This document shows positions 29,704 to 37,824 of a stretch of DNA of 64,000 bases, piece after piece. The position numbers and the translations under genes were made by a program. This DNA comes from Eutrophocola sp965661105 (GTDB taxonomy: Bacteria; Pseudomonadota; Gammaproteobacteria; Pseudomonadales; Pseudohongiellaceae). The DNA lies in assembly GCA_965661105.1 (NCBI GenBank), contig CBFICR010000005.1:18876-82875 (forward strand). Reading direction: 5' to 3'. Positions within the stretch are counted from its first letter, which is position 1. Each line of letters begins with the position of its first letter. The notes under the pieces are model-generated. The model searched no databases. It saw only the letters and a list, made by a program, of their open reading frames with translations, and had not been told where the DNA came from.

Positions 29704-30291
29704 TTATGCCAGTGCAACCTGTTGCTGAAACGGGTCATAGCTATTCAGAACATCAATTAATCTGTTTAGGTCAAAGCGCTGATAACAGCTACCATTGGCA
29801 GTGACACTTGCATCGATATAAAAATCTGTTTTGTGTGGATCAATGTTTTGCAACGAAACCGGCGTAAATTCATCAAAATCAAATTTCTGCATACCAAAAA
29901 CCTTGCCCACTCTTAGTGCAAGCAACTGTTTACCCACTCTGCACACAAGCAAAGGTCCCTGAGCAAAAGCAAACTGACTAACTGGTACTGCTCGCTGATC
30001 AAGGAACCGCTTGAGGTTGTAAACCGGAACCAGAGCGCCACGGAAGTTCATTACCCCTTCAATCCATCCGACTGCACCTGGAATAGGTGTCACATGCCTG
30101 ACCTTGATAACTTCGGCGACCGTTGTGATATCAACAACACAAGTGGCTTCATCGATAAGGCATTTGATACCGTGAAATCGCTCCATTTGACTGGCATCTT
30201 CAGGTAAGCTTGCCCCGGTGCGCCTGACTCGTTCTTCCAGTAGCAGTAGCTGCTGTAATGGCGACTTGAACCCGTTGCTATGATTTAACAT
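29704..30291 (-). CDS. pilI: CheW-type adaptor PilI
   Basis: A 195-residue CheW-domain scaffold joining PilJ to ChpA (IKCLIDEATCVVDITTVAEV, GWIEGVMNFRGALVPVYNL). The start overlaps the pilH stop by one base (TAATG), so translation is coupled. Order and size fit PilI of the Pseudomonas twitching system. Confidence 0.92.
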   Translation of the reverse strand: MLNHSNGFKSPLQQLLLLEERVRRTGASLPEDASQMERFHGIKCLIDEATCVVDITTVAEVIKVRHVTPIPGAVGWIEGVMNFRGALVPVYNLKRFLDQRAVPVSQFAFAQGPLLVCRVGKQLLALRVGKVFGMQKFDFDEFTPVSLQNIDPHKTDFYIDASVTANGSCYQRFDLNRLIDVLNSYDPFQQQVALA

Positions 30292-30698
30292 TATTCAGCT
30301 GCCTGTCTCGGTAAATACCTTGACCTGTCTTCATCCATGACCCTTGTGATTGAATTTAGCAAAGATTCGTCATCAAACCCCTTGGGTAGATAGGCTCGTG
30401 CGCCCTGCTTTAATGCCCATACCTTATCTGACTCTTCATCCTTACAACTGATAATAATAATTGGAATATGTTTGGTCGTTTCATTCCTGCAAAGCTCTCT
30501 GGTTGCCTGAAATCCATTGAGTTGCGGCATCACAAGATCCATCAAAATCAGATCCGGCAAAGTTGACTCAGCCATTTTCACCCCTTCGCTTCCATCAGAA
30601 GCCGAGAGAATGGTATGACCCTGTTGTCGTAAAATTGATGCAGCATGTTCAATATCAGCAGCTCGATCATCGATAACCAGTATTTTTAACTCTTGCAT
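30291..30698 (-). CDS. pilH: Response regulator PilH
   Basis: A 135-residue stand-alone receiver domain. The acidic pair is in LVIDDRAAD, the phospho-acceptor Asp in LILMDLVMPQLNG, and the conserved Lys in YLPKGF. In the twitching system PilH is linked to retraction or signal dampening. The ATG at 30698 with an AGGG upstream is preferred over a TTG two codons earlier. Confidence 0.9.
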   Translation of the reverse strand: MQELKILVIDDRAADIEHAASILRQQGHTILSASDGSEGVKMAESTLPDLILMDLVMPQLNGFQATRELCRNETTKHIPIIIISCKDEESDKVWALKQGARAYLPKGFDDESLLNSITRVMDEDRSRYLPRQAAE

Positions 30699-30731
30699 AA
30701 CCAACCCTGTTAAATATGGAGTGCTAATAAT

Positions 30732-31157
30732 TTATAGTGTTGCTGTTTCAGTTTCCGAGACCGATTGCGGTTCTGAAACCGGTGCAAATTTACTGATAGC
30801 CTCTACCAGTTCTTCACGGGCAAATGGTTTTGTCAGATAGGCATTTGCACCCACCACATCGCCCTTCGCCTTGTCACAAAAACTGGATTTACTGGAAAGC
30901 ATGATTATTGGCAAAGTCTTGTATTGTTCATTACTGCGAATCATTGAACAGGTTTCATAGCCATCAAGACGCGGCATCATGACATCTATAAACATTACAT
31001 CAGGCCTTTCCTTTACCAGAACAGACAAGGCATCAAAGCCGTCATGGGCAGTCACCACATGGCATCCGGTTTCCTTCAACAGGCTTTGTGCAGTACTACG
31101 AATGGTTTTACTATCATCAACTACCATAACTTTTATGTTTTCGAGATTAGTGCTCAT
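30732..31157 (-). CDS. pilG: Response regulator PilG
   Basis: A 141-residue single-domain receiver (VMVVDDSKTIRSTAQSLL, phospho-Asp in VMFIDVMMPRLDG, Lys in YLTKPF). PilG is the response regulator that promotes pilus extension and surface signalling. It lies 22 bases after the FimX-like gene and 33 bases before pilH. Confidence 0.92.
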   Translation of the reverse strand: MSTNLENIKVMVVDDSKTIRSTAQSLLKETGCHVVTAHDGFDALSVLVKERPDVMFIDVMMPRLDGYETCSMIRSNEQYKTLPIIMLSSKSSFCDKAKGDVVGANAYLTKPFAREELVEAISKFAPVSEPQSVSETETATL

Positions 31158-31179
31158 GTCTATAACTCCTTAAGACTCT

Positions 31180-33645
31180 TTAAATTGTCATTGCCTGGGA
31201 AAGAGAGTCTGCTGTTAACGGCAAAGGTTCCTTTTGAATATAATCGCCCTTCACAAGATCAATCTGCGCTTTGCAACAAACAGAAAGTAAATCACTGATA
31301 TTGATATTGCCGGCAACAACACGTGTTTTTTTAGTATGAAAATAATCAACCAGGTTTTGAAGCGAGCTGTACCCATCACCATTATCAACTGCATGGGCAA
31401 TTTTTGAATTATCCAGCCTTACCAGGTTGAAGTCGGTATCGCTCAATAATGTTTTAAACGGATCTACTTCAGTCACCCCGGAAATACAAATACTACTTCC
31501 GGCTTCCTTTAATTTTTTGAGCTGTTCAGATCCGGCAGGCAAATCATCCAGCAAATCTTTAAGATGAAAATCAATAACCAAAATTTCCCGAGGCAAGGAA
31601 TGTTTCGCCAGCGCTTTTTCAATATGTTCAGAAAAATGCTTGTCCAACAAGGAACACGCAGACACCGGCAATAAGGCCCGATATTCCAGCCCCTGGTTAT
31701 AAAAATCGCCAATTATCTTTAGCGAATTTTCAATTGCCCAGATATCAAGTTTGCCGGCGAGCTGATTTTTTTCCAGGGCTCCTCCAGGATTTCTATGAGT
31801 AATCCGGGTATTGTCATCTTTCAGATACAATCCCAGATCATAGAGTTCGGTTTCAATTTCCGTGACTGACAATAATGGCTCATAAAATATTTCCAGCTGG
31901 TTATTCTTCAAGGCAGCTTCCAGATCATCCATACACAGTTCACTTGATACTGGTAATGGTTCAATGTTTGTGTCTATGGACTTAGCTGGCGTTTGCGTTA
32001 CAGGAGTTGTGACTTGTGGTAATGATGGGGCGGGATTTTTCCCTGATTTGATCACTTTTTTTGGCGACGGGCTTTTGCTGGAATATTTACTTTCAGATTT
32101 AGTTCCAGACTGCTGCCTTGTCTGTTTATTAAGAAACTTAACTTGTTCAACGGCTGCCTTTCTTTCTTTTTCCCCATCCAGCTGTTGGTTGCCGGACTTC
32201 GAAACAGGTTCTTCTTTCGAGGGCTGCTCATCAGTCTTTTTAGCAAAGGGAACAACATTATTGTCAACAGGCTCTGATCGTTTGTTTGATTCTTTATCGC
32301 TCCCACTCATCAGAAATGCTCTGATAAGTGTTTCTGCAGACTCAGATTCCGGATCAACAGGTATGACATCGTAATTAAAGGTAATCAGCGGATTAGTTTC
32401 AGTTTCACCGATTTCCTTGTTTAAGGATCGCTCAAATTTATTGAGTAACTCTACATATCTCGCAATAGCCGGATTTTCAGCTGATGCTTTTTGTTTAGCT
32501 TGATCGCCGTCTTGCCCTGTATTGCTTTTCAGTAAAATCAAAAAACTGTTTTCAGTGAAGCGGATCATGAAGTCATTGCTTTGCAGTGTGGACTTCAATT
32601 CACTGGCCAATGCTTTCATCTTGCCATTAAGACTGCCGAACCCCTTGTCGGCCAAATAATGCTGAAGACCATTAGCCCCGATATGAACCACATGTCCAAC
32701 AACTCTTCCAGAGACATTTGCTTCAGCAACAAAATTATCCAGATGAGTAATAAAAAGTGGATAACCCAGTCCTTCCGCAGCGGCGGGTGTTTCCCTTTCT
32801 GCCTGAGAGTAATCATCCTTCAGGATGACTTGTAAACAGTCTTCACCATCATAAACGACCGGTTTGAAGGTGGCATGCACCTGCAGGATCCCTTCTTTTA
32901 CACCGGTTGCAGCAACAAACATTTCTTCAATTTCCAGCGCTTGGGTTTCAGGCTTCACTCGTACTTTATGCTGAAAATCCAGTAATGACTGTTTTACTTT
33001 ATCTCTGAGTTCTGAAGACACGACATCGATGAAAGGCAGAACTATCAAGTCATCCATGTTGGTGTAACCCAGTAGATCAAGGTAGGCAGCATTACCAAAT
33101 ACATGAATGCCATCCTGCAGATAAGCCAACGCTTCCTCTGTACCAGACATCAGTTGATCGCGATGTGTGGCAAGTTCAAATTTTTCCTGGTTAAGCTGAC
33201 TCAGCTGAAAGTTACGGCGGCTTCTTTCTGCGGCACGAGAGAAAACTTCAAAGGAGTAGTCCAATTGACTACTGGTAACTACATCTGACATTCCCTGTTG
33301 GTAGGCTGTGGTGAGAAATTCAGTGGTAATCTCTGCATTACTCAACAGCACATATCCGGTATCACTGTTGATTTGCTCAAGAAACGCCAGCATTTCCTCA
33401 TGCTTCGGCTCGCTGACCAGTTCATTGACCAGCAATATATCCCAGCTCCCTGTTTGCAGCGCCTGGATTATCTCTGCTTTACCGGATACCCGCTCAAAGA
33501 CAAATTTCATTTCCAGTTGCTTCAGAGCCTGCAGAAAATCTACGCCCTCGTTTTCTGCTGTATCCACAAGTAATACACGCACAGCCGCATAGACAGCGGC
33601 TGTCTGATGCTCGTTACCATCTTCAGGATACTCTACGTTTTTCAT
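31180..33645 (-). CDS. FimX-like protein with degenerate REC, PAS, GGDEF and EAL modules
   Basis: An 821-residue cytoplasmic protein. Residues 17-140 look like a receiver, but the phospho-acceptor position reads WDILLVNEL, with Asn for Asp. A PAS-like segment follows (AYLQDGIHVFGNAAYLDLLGY). The next domain resembles GGDEF without the signature. After a basic linker comes an EAL-type domain (LEIFYEPLLSVTEIETELYDL) where the EAL triplet is not present and several metal-binding acids are missing. This is the pattern of FimX, a c-di-GMP-binding regulator of PilB. It probably binds c-di-GMP without making or degrading it. It heads the pil-chp operon, which is a strong context clue. Confidence 0.78.
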   Translation of the reverse strand: MKNVEYPEDGNEHQTAAVYAAVRVLLVDTAENEGVDFLQALKQLEMKFVFERVSGKAEIIQALQTGSWDILLVNELVSEPKHEEMLAFLEQINSDTGYVLLSNAEITTEFLTTAYQQGMSDVVTSSQLDYSFEVFSRAAERSRRNFQLSQLNQEKFELATHRDQLMSGTEEALAYLQDGIHVFGNAAYLDLLGYTNMDDLIVLPFIDVVSSELRDKVKQSLLDFQHKVRVKPETQALEIEEMFVAATGVKEGILQVHATFKPVVYDGEDCLQVILKDDYSQAERETPAAAEGLGYPLFITHLDNFVAEANVSGRVVGHVVHIGANGLQHYLADKGFGSLNGKMKALASELKSTLQSNDFMIRFTENSFLILLKSNTGQDGDQAKQKASAENPAIARYVELLNKFERSLNKEIGETETNPLITFNYDVIPVDPESESAETLIRAFLMSGSDKESNKRSEPVDNNVVPFAKKTDEQPSKEEPVSKSGNQQLDGEKERKAAVEQVKFLNKQTRQQSGTKSESKYSSKSPSPKKVIKSGKNPAPSLPQVTTPVTQTPAKSIDTNIEPLPVSSELCMDDLEAALKNNQLEIFYEPLLSVTEIETELYDLGLYLKDDNTRITHRNPGGALEKNQLAGKLDIWAIENSLKIIGDFYNQGLEYRALLPVSACSLLDKHFSEHIEKALAKHSLPREILVIDFHLKDLLDDLPAGSEQLKKLKEAGSSICISGVTEVDPFKTLLSDTDFNLVRLDNSKIAHAVDNGDGYSSLQNLVDYFHTKKTRVVAGNINISDLLSVCCKAQIDLVKGDYIQKEPLPLTADSLSQAMTI

Positions 33646-34072
33646 CAGTTTTCATTCCGGTTACGTTTGATTACTCAACCCGTAACACACCGAAACACGG
33701 TTTAATTTGGCTATACCTGGTTATCCGTTATGCAGTTTGCTGCTTGTATGATCAGACATTATTTGCTGATTAATGCAGTTATCCCGCAAAATGCTGGCTT
33801 GTATTTCTGAATTACTAGTGAGCACCAACATTAGAGTGGTATATAACTCTACTTGGCGAAATTCACATCGAAAAAATCAGCAATATGTGAAATAGATAGA
33901 ATTTTTGAAAAATAACTCATCAGGAATGAGAACTGGGTGGAATCACTAACGTCACTGCAATGATTTCAAAAACACATGATTTTGATTGGGTATAGCCATC
34001 AGCCTGAAATTATTTTTCCCAAAAAGTCCATAAATTGGAGGACAATGGTGATAATACCTCCCGCTTGAAATA
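33646..34072. promoter_or_regulatory. Divergent intergenic region between the pil-chp operon and the SulP gene
   Basis: A 427-base AT-rich stretch that must contain the promoters of both divergent units. It holds a perfect pair of 10-mers in opposite orientation, TGGCTATACC (33708-33717) and GGTATAGCCA (33989-33998), one near each start. A TATATAAC word lies near 33840. A 7-codon open frame with a good ribosome site lies at its right end (listed separately). I could not assign promoters with confidence. Confidence 0.35.
34045..34068 (+). CDS. Possible 7-codon leader peptide before the SulP gene
   Basis: ATG at 34045 follows GGAGGA (34037-34042) and encodes MVIIPPA before a TGA at 34066-34068. 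An in-frame GTG at 34048 is an alternative start with better spacing. The transporter ATG at 34073 has no ribosome site of its own and sits in the loop of a CCCGC/GCGGG hairpin (34060-34080 region). Translation of the leader could open the hairpin and allow re-initiation. This is inference from sequence only. Confidence 0.3.
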   Translation: MVIIPPA

Positions 34073-35731
34073 ATGGCGGGTAATCCTTATCGAGTTATGA
34101 GAAACAGATTCATTGTGAAATATTTATCCAATATCCGTGGTGATCTATTTGGTGGCCTGACTGCAGCCGTGGTCGCACTGCCTCTGGCGCTGGCATTTGG
34201 CGTCGCCTCTGGTGCAGGAGCTCTGGCAGGACTTTACGGAGCAATCCTGCTGGGTTTCTTTGCCAGTATTTTTGGTGGCACACCCACACAAATCTCCGGT
34301 CCGACCGGTCCGATCACGGTCATTATTGCCATTCTGTTCATGCGATTTTCAGATGAACCAGCCCTGGTGTTTACCGTCATCATGCTCGGTGGTGTGTTTC
34401 AGATACTGTTTGGTTTACTGCGCTTCGGAACTTATATCAATCTGGTGCCCTATCCGGTTATCTCCGGCTTTATGAGTGGCATTGGCTGCATCATAATCAT
34501 TCTTCAGTTGGCACCGTTTGTTGGCCAAACCCTGCCTGAAGGCAACATGCTTAATCACCTGTTTATTTTACCTGGCCTGCTAAGTGAGCCCCGAATTGGC
34601 GCTCTGGTGCCAGGCCTGGCGTCCCTGCTAATTATATTTTTTACCCCTTCCAGGCTCAGGAGCTTGTTGCCACCTCCTCTTCTTGCGTTAGTAGTCGGCA
34701 CAGCCATTGCCTGGTTCTGGTTCCCCCTTGCACCGGTAATAGGCGATATACCTACCGGCTTGCCGCAGCTGCATTTTCCGGTCTTCAACCTGGGTGATTT
34801 TGCTCTGGTGATTCGTTTTGCCCTGATCCTCGCCTTTCTTGGCTCTATAGACTCCCTGTTGACCTCACTGATCGCTGACAGTCTTACCCGGGATAACCAT
34901 AATTCGAACCAGGAGCTTGTAGGCCAAGGCATTGGCAACCTGCTTGCGGGAATTTTTGGCGCTATCCCGGGGGCCGGTGCCACCATGCGCACAGTCATCA
35001 ATGTTCGCTCCGGAGGGAAAACTCCGCTTTCCGGGGTCATCCATGCCCTGGTGCTGCTGATAATCGTACTCGGCTTTAGTGGACTGGTGGTTCATATTCC
35101 CCATGCAGTCCTTGCCGGCATTTTGCTCAAAGTGGGTATAGATATAATTGACTGGCGTTACCTGAAACGTATCCTGCGCGCTCCGAAAGCAGGTGTTTTT
35201 ATCATGCTGACCACTCTGGTGCTGACAGTTATTGTGGATTTGATTACTGCAGTGGCAGTAGGGATGATTATGGCTTCGGTTTTGTTTGTAAAACGTATGG
35301 CCGACACCCAAATGCAAAGCCTGAAACTGGTCAAAGACCCCTCCCAATCAGATGATCTGCTGCCGGAAGAATCAGCCATCCTCGAAAATTATCATGGCCG
35401 CATAGTGATATTTCATATAGAGGGTCCTATGAGCTTTGGATCAGCAAAAGACATCGCCAGGGTATTACGCTCGTCAAAAAATCAGGATGTGTTGCTGATC
35501 GATTTATCAGACGTTACTTTTATTGATAGCAGTGCTTCAATCACCCTGGAGGAAGTGATCAATGACATACAAAGAGCCCAAGACATCGTTATTCTTTGCG
35601 GAGCAAGACAACGTGTGCGGGAAGTAATTGATAAGTTCGGCATTTCAGCCATGCTTCAGGAAGGCTGTATGGTCGAAACGCGACTGCAGGGACTTAGAAA
35701 AGCCGATGCAATACTTAAGCAGAGTCCCTGA
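34073..35731 (+). CDS. SulP family inorganic anion transporter
   Basis: A 552-residue membrane transporter with about 12 hydrophobic segments. SulP signatures are present: GDLFGGLTAAVVALPLALAFG near the N-terminus and SGPTGPITV. A C-terminal STAS domain begins around residue 440 (IVIFHIEGPMSFGSAKDI, VLLIDLSDVTFIDSSA). Substrates in the family are sulfate, bicarbonate or dicarboxylates, and this sequence does not decide between them. A start at the ATG at 34097 is also possible. The 3' end overlaps the convergent VOC gene by 17 bases. Confidence 0.92.
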   Translation: MAGNPYRVMRNRFIVKYLSNIRGDLFGGLTAAVVALPLALAFGVASGAGALAGLYGAILLGFFASIFGGTPTQISGPTGPITVIIAILFMRFSDEPALVFTVIMLGGVFQILFGLLRFGTYINLVPYPVISGFMSGIGCIIIILQLAPFVGQTLPEGNMLNHLFILPGLLSEPRIGALVPGLASLLIIFFTPSRLRSLLPPPLLALVVGTAIAWFWFPLAPVIGDIPTGLPQLHFPVFNLGDFALVIRFALILAFLGSIDSLLTSLIADSLTRDNHNSNQELVGQGIGNLLAGIFGAIPGAGATMRTVINVRSGGKTPLSGVIHALVLLIIVLGFSGLVVHIPHAVLAGILLKVGIDIIDWRYLKRILRAPKAGVFIMLTTLVLTVIVDLITAVAVGMIMASVLFVKRMADTQMQSLKLVKDPSQSDDLLPEESAILENYHGRIVIFHIEGPMSFGSAKDIARVLRSSKNQDVLLIDLSDVTFIDSSASITLEEVINDIQRAQDIVILCGARQRVREVIDKFGISAMLQEGCMVETRLQGLRKADAILKQSP

Positions 35732-36014
35732 TTAGTTCCAGGGCGTTACCAAACGGATCCTTGATATAGATTGATTCAGTGCCGTCACGATGGGTAGTCA
35801 GAGCCCCGTATTTTTCCGGATGCGCACTGGCAACAGCAAAATGAGGGGGATGCTGTCCGGGCAATACCAGAGCAAGGGACAGGTTTTCAAAATCGAGCAT
35901 GGCCCAGGTATCGTCCTGATAACTGACCTTGACGGAAAATTCCTTGCTATACCAGTCCACGGCCTTGCTTATATCTTCTACCTGGATGGCAATATGATGA
36001 ATACTGTCAGTCAT
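35715..36014 (-). CDS. VOC (glyoxalase/bleomycin-resistance fold) protein
   Basis: A 99-residue single-module VOC protein (IHHIAIQVEDISKAVDWYSKEF, TESIYIKDPFGNALELI). Metal-ligand candidates are the His in HHIAIQ and the Glu in ALELI. Members include glyoxalases, dioxygenases and metal-free binding proteins, so the reaction is unknown. The 3' end overlaps the SulP gene end. Confidence 0.8.
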   Translation of the reverse strand: MTDSIHHIAIQVEDISKAVDWYSKEFSVKVSYQDDTWAMLDFENLSLALVLPGQHPPHFAVASAHPEKYGALTTHRDGTESIYIKDPFGNALELIRDSA

Positions 36015-36067
36015 TTAAATTTACTCCAAAAAATGCGGCTGTCGAACACTTGCCTCAAAAAAGCCTT

Positions 36068-36646
36068 TTAGATTTTCTCAATAACCAGGCTAAGCTCGCC
36101 GACCCGAAAACCGAATTTTGTCAGAACTGTGCGGTTGATAATATGATCCTCATCAATCAGAAATAACCAGTCATCAAGATTTACCACAATAGTACCATCA
36201 CCATAGGGAACCTCCAGACTATAAACCCAGTTAAAGGCAGCGCCGGCAATTTCACCGTTTGCAGTACCAATGACGTCGCCGGCGACGCCGGAATAACGAC
36301 CATTACCCTGATGAGTCAATTGCCAGATACGATCCTGTTCCTCGCCATCATCATAAATAAAGTGTTCAACCAGTGTACCCTGCTCGCCTTCCCAGGAAGC
36401 TTCAATTGTGGCTTCAAAACGCCTTGTAACTTTGCCGGATCTGTCCTGCAGAAGTCCATAGGCCATGAGACTGCCATCAAAAAAGGTTCTCAGATCAAGC
36501 TGCGGGGTGGTATCGCGATAATCATCCAGTGTCGTTCTGCTGCAACTGCTGATGACAAGTGTCAAAGCAATAACCAGGATTCCGAAAATTGACTGTTTAT
36601 GTTTGAGTGCCAGCTTTGCTGTTAATACGTTATTTAAATTGGCCAT
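36068..36646 (-). CDS. DUF3833 family lipoprotein
   Basis: A 192-residue protein with a lipoprotein signal (LVIALTLVISSCSR, lipid Cys at 35) and the DUF3833 body (LDLRTFFDGSLMAYGLLQDR, FNWVYSLEVPYGDGTI). The function is not established. Its start overlaps the stop of the preceding gene by one base (TAATG). In Vibrio and Shewanella this gene travels with DUF2878, the chalcone-isomerase-like protein and the ChrR-linked lipid genes. Confidence 0.85.
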   Translation of the reverse strand: MANLNNVLTAKLALKHKQSIFGILVIALTLVISSCSRTTLDDYRDTTPQLDLRTFFDGSLMAYGLLQDRSGKVTRRFEATIEASWEGEQGTLVEHFIYDDGEEQDRIWQLTHQGNGRYSGVAGDVIGTANGEIAGAAFNWVYSLEVPYGDGTIVVNLDDWLFLIDEDHIINRTVLTKFGFRVGELSLVIEKI

Positions 36647-37179
36647 TAACTTTGCCTTATTAGATTATCCCTGAAATCAGGTCGAGTGGTTTTTTCAGAC
36701 AACCAGATCGCCGCAAACTGTTCCGTGAATGCGGAGTCTGCAATAGTACCCAGCAGGCGTCCATTAAAATAAAAATTACTTGAGCCCAGAGTATCGACAT
36801 AAAGTGTAATAACATCACCTTTATCTACGTCACTCAGCATAGTTTCAAGAGTTCTGAGTCTTGAAGTATTGTCTTCACTGTCGGCATCAATACCAATGGC
36901 CTGCCATTGCTTGCGGGTTTCTTCTACCAGCTGCTGGCTGCTGAACTGCCTTTTGTACTGTATTTCAAGGGCAAAGGGTTTTGTTTCCGAAAAAATAAAA
37001 TTACCGCTATTGGAGTAAAGTCGTGCTTCATATACATTCCAGAAGAGAAACTTGAACTCTGCCTCCCCTACCAGCTGAAACTGCTGCCAGGGATTAATCG
37101 AGCCCTGGGCATAGAGCAAGTTAAACGACGTCGCCGGTAATAACAGAAAAAAACCAACAAGCTGTAAAAGCTTTTTCAT
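36646..37179 (-). CDS. Chalcone-isomerase-like periplasmic protein
   Basis: A 177-residue exported protein (signal peptide LLQLVGFFLLLPATSFNLLYA) with the chalcone-isomerase-like fold seen in bacterial homologues (GEAEFKFLFWNVYEARLYS, GDVITLYVDTLGSSNFYFNG). Bacterial members have no proven isomerase activity and are mostly lipid-linked. It lies between the DUF2878 and DUF3833 genes in one leftward operon. Confidence 0.82.
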   Translation of the reverse strand: MKKLLQLVGFFLLLPATSFNLLYAQGSINPWQQFQLVGEAEFKFLFWNVYEARLYSNSGNFIFSETKPFALEIQYKRQFSSQQLVEETRKQWQAIGIDADSEDNTSRLRTLETMLSDVDKGDVITLYVDTLGSSNFYFNGRLLGTIADSAFTEQFAAIWLSEKTTRPDFRDNLIRQS

Positions 37180-37239
37180 TTTAGTGCTGACCTTTCAAAG
37201 TTTGATTGTTTAGAGTTGCATTATTTAAAGGTTAATTAT

Positions 37240-37779
37240 TTAAATCTGAATTTTTTTAAGTATCCATTCTTCACATTGAATCATCAGCGGCACAAAGCCT
37301 GCCCACAATACACCAATGACCAGCATTGTTAGAGTAATAGACAATCCATAACTGACTGCGCCCATAAGATAACCGGCAAAATAACCCAGGCAGCCGGCAA
37401 CTATCCCTATGGCAGATTGAGCCAATGGATGCCAGCGGCTGATAAATGAAAATCCTCTTGGCAAAGTCAGGGCAAAGGACAACCATAACAATACCAGCCA
37501 TATGGGAAGATAGGCCGAGGTAAAAACAAATACGCCAGATGCCATTAATGCAGAATCCATCAGCAGACCGCTAATAAAGGTCAGCACAACAACCGGTAAA
37601 GCCCGGATGATATTCGGCCATGTCAATAATTTCAGCGCTATAACCGCAATCACCGGAAACACAGCCTGTGACTGAAAGACCACCAGACCCACCCAGGTTA
37701 CCTTGAACAGGACAAGGTCAACCCAGGCGGGTAGTAATATTCCTGAAATACGCGCAGCTGTACTGTTCACTGTAGACAC
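37240..37779 (-). CDS. DUF2878 family inner-membrane protein
   Basis: A 179-residue protein with five to six hydrophobic segments (LPAWVDLVLFKVTWVGLVVFQ onward). It matches the DUF2878 family by length, topology and neighbours, with no known function. It is the first gene of the trio ending at 36068 and is associated in other genomes with cyclopropane fatty acid synthase and ChrR loci. Confidence 0.78.
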   Translation of the reverse strand: MSTVNSTAARISGILLPAWVDLVLFKVTWVGLVVFQSQAVFPVIAVIALKLLTWPNIIRALPVVVLTFISGLLMDSALMASGVFVFTSAYLPIWLVLLWLSFALTLPRGFSFISRWHPLAQSAIGIVAGCLGYFAGYLMGAVSYGLSITLTMLVIGVLWAGFVPLMIQCEEWILKKIQI

Positions 37780-37794
37780 TCTTGTTTATAGGTA

Positions 37795-37824
37795 GATTTA
37801 CGCAAAAAACCCTGAAATGGATTC
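37795..37824 (-). promoter_or_regulatory. Weak candidate ECF-type promoter of the DUF2878 operon
   Basis: On the minus strand GAATCC (37824-37819) is followed after exactly 18 bases by TAAATC (37800-37795), 16 bases before the start codon. It resembles the TGATCC-18-TATAAG arrangement before the NTF2-like operon but matches only ATCC in the -35 element. Read as a possible link to the RpoE/ChrR sigma factor, with low confidence. Confidence 0.25.

Noticed and set aside
31964..32374. Plus-strand frame of 136 codons inside the FimX-like gene
   Set aside because: Opposite to a supported gene and of low-complexity composition.
34555..35347. Long minus-strand open frames inside the SulP gene
   Set aside because: Antisense shadows of a well-supported coding sequence with no motif of their own.
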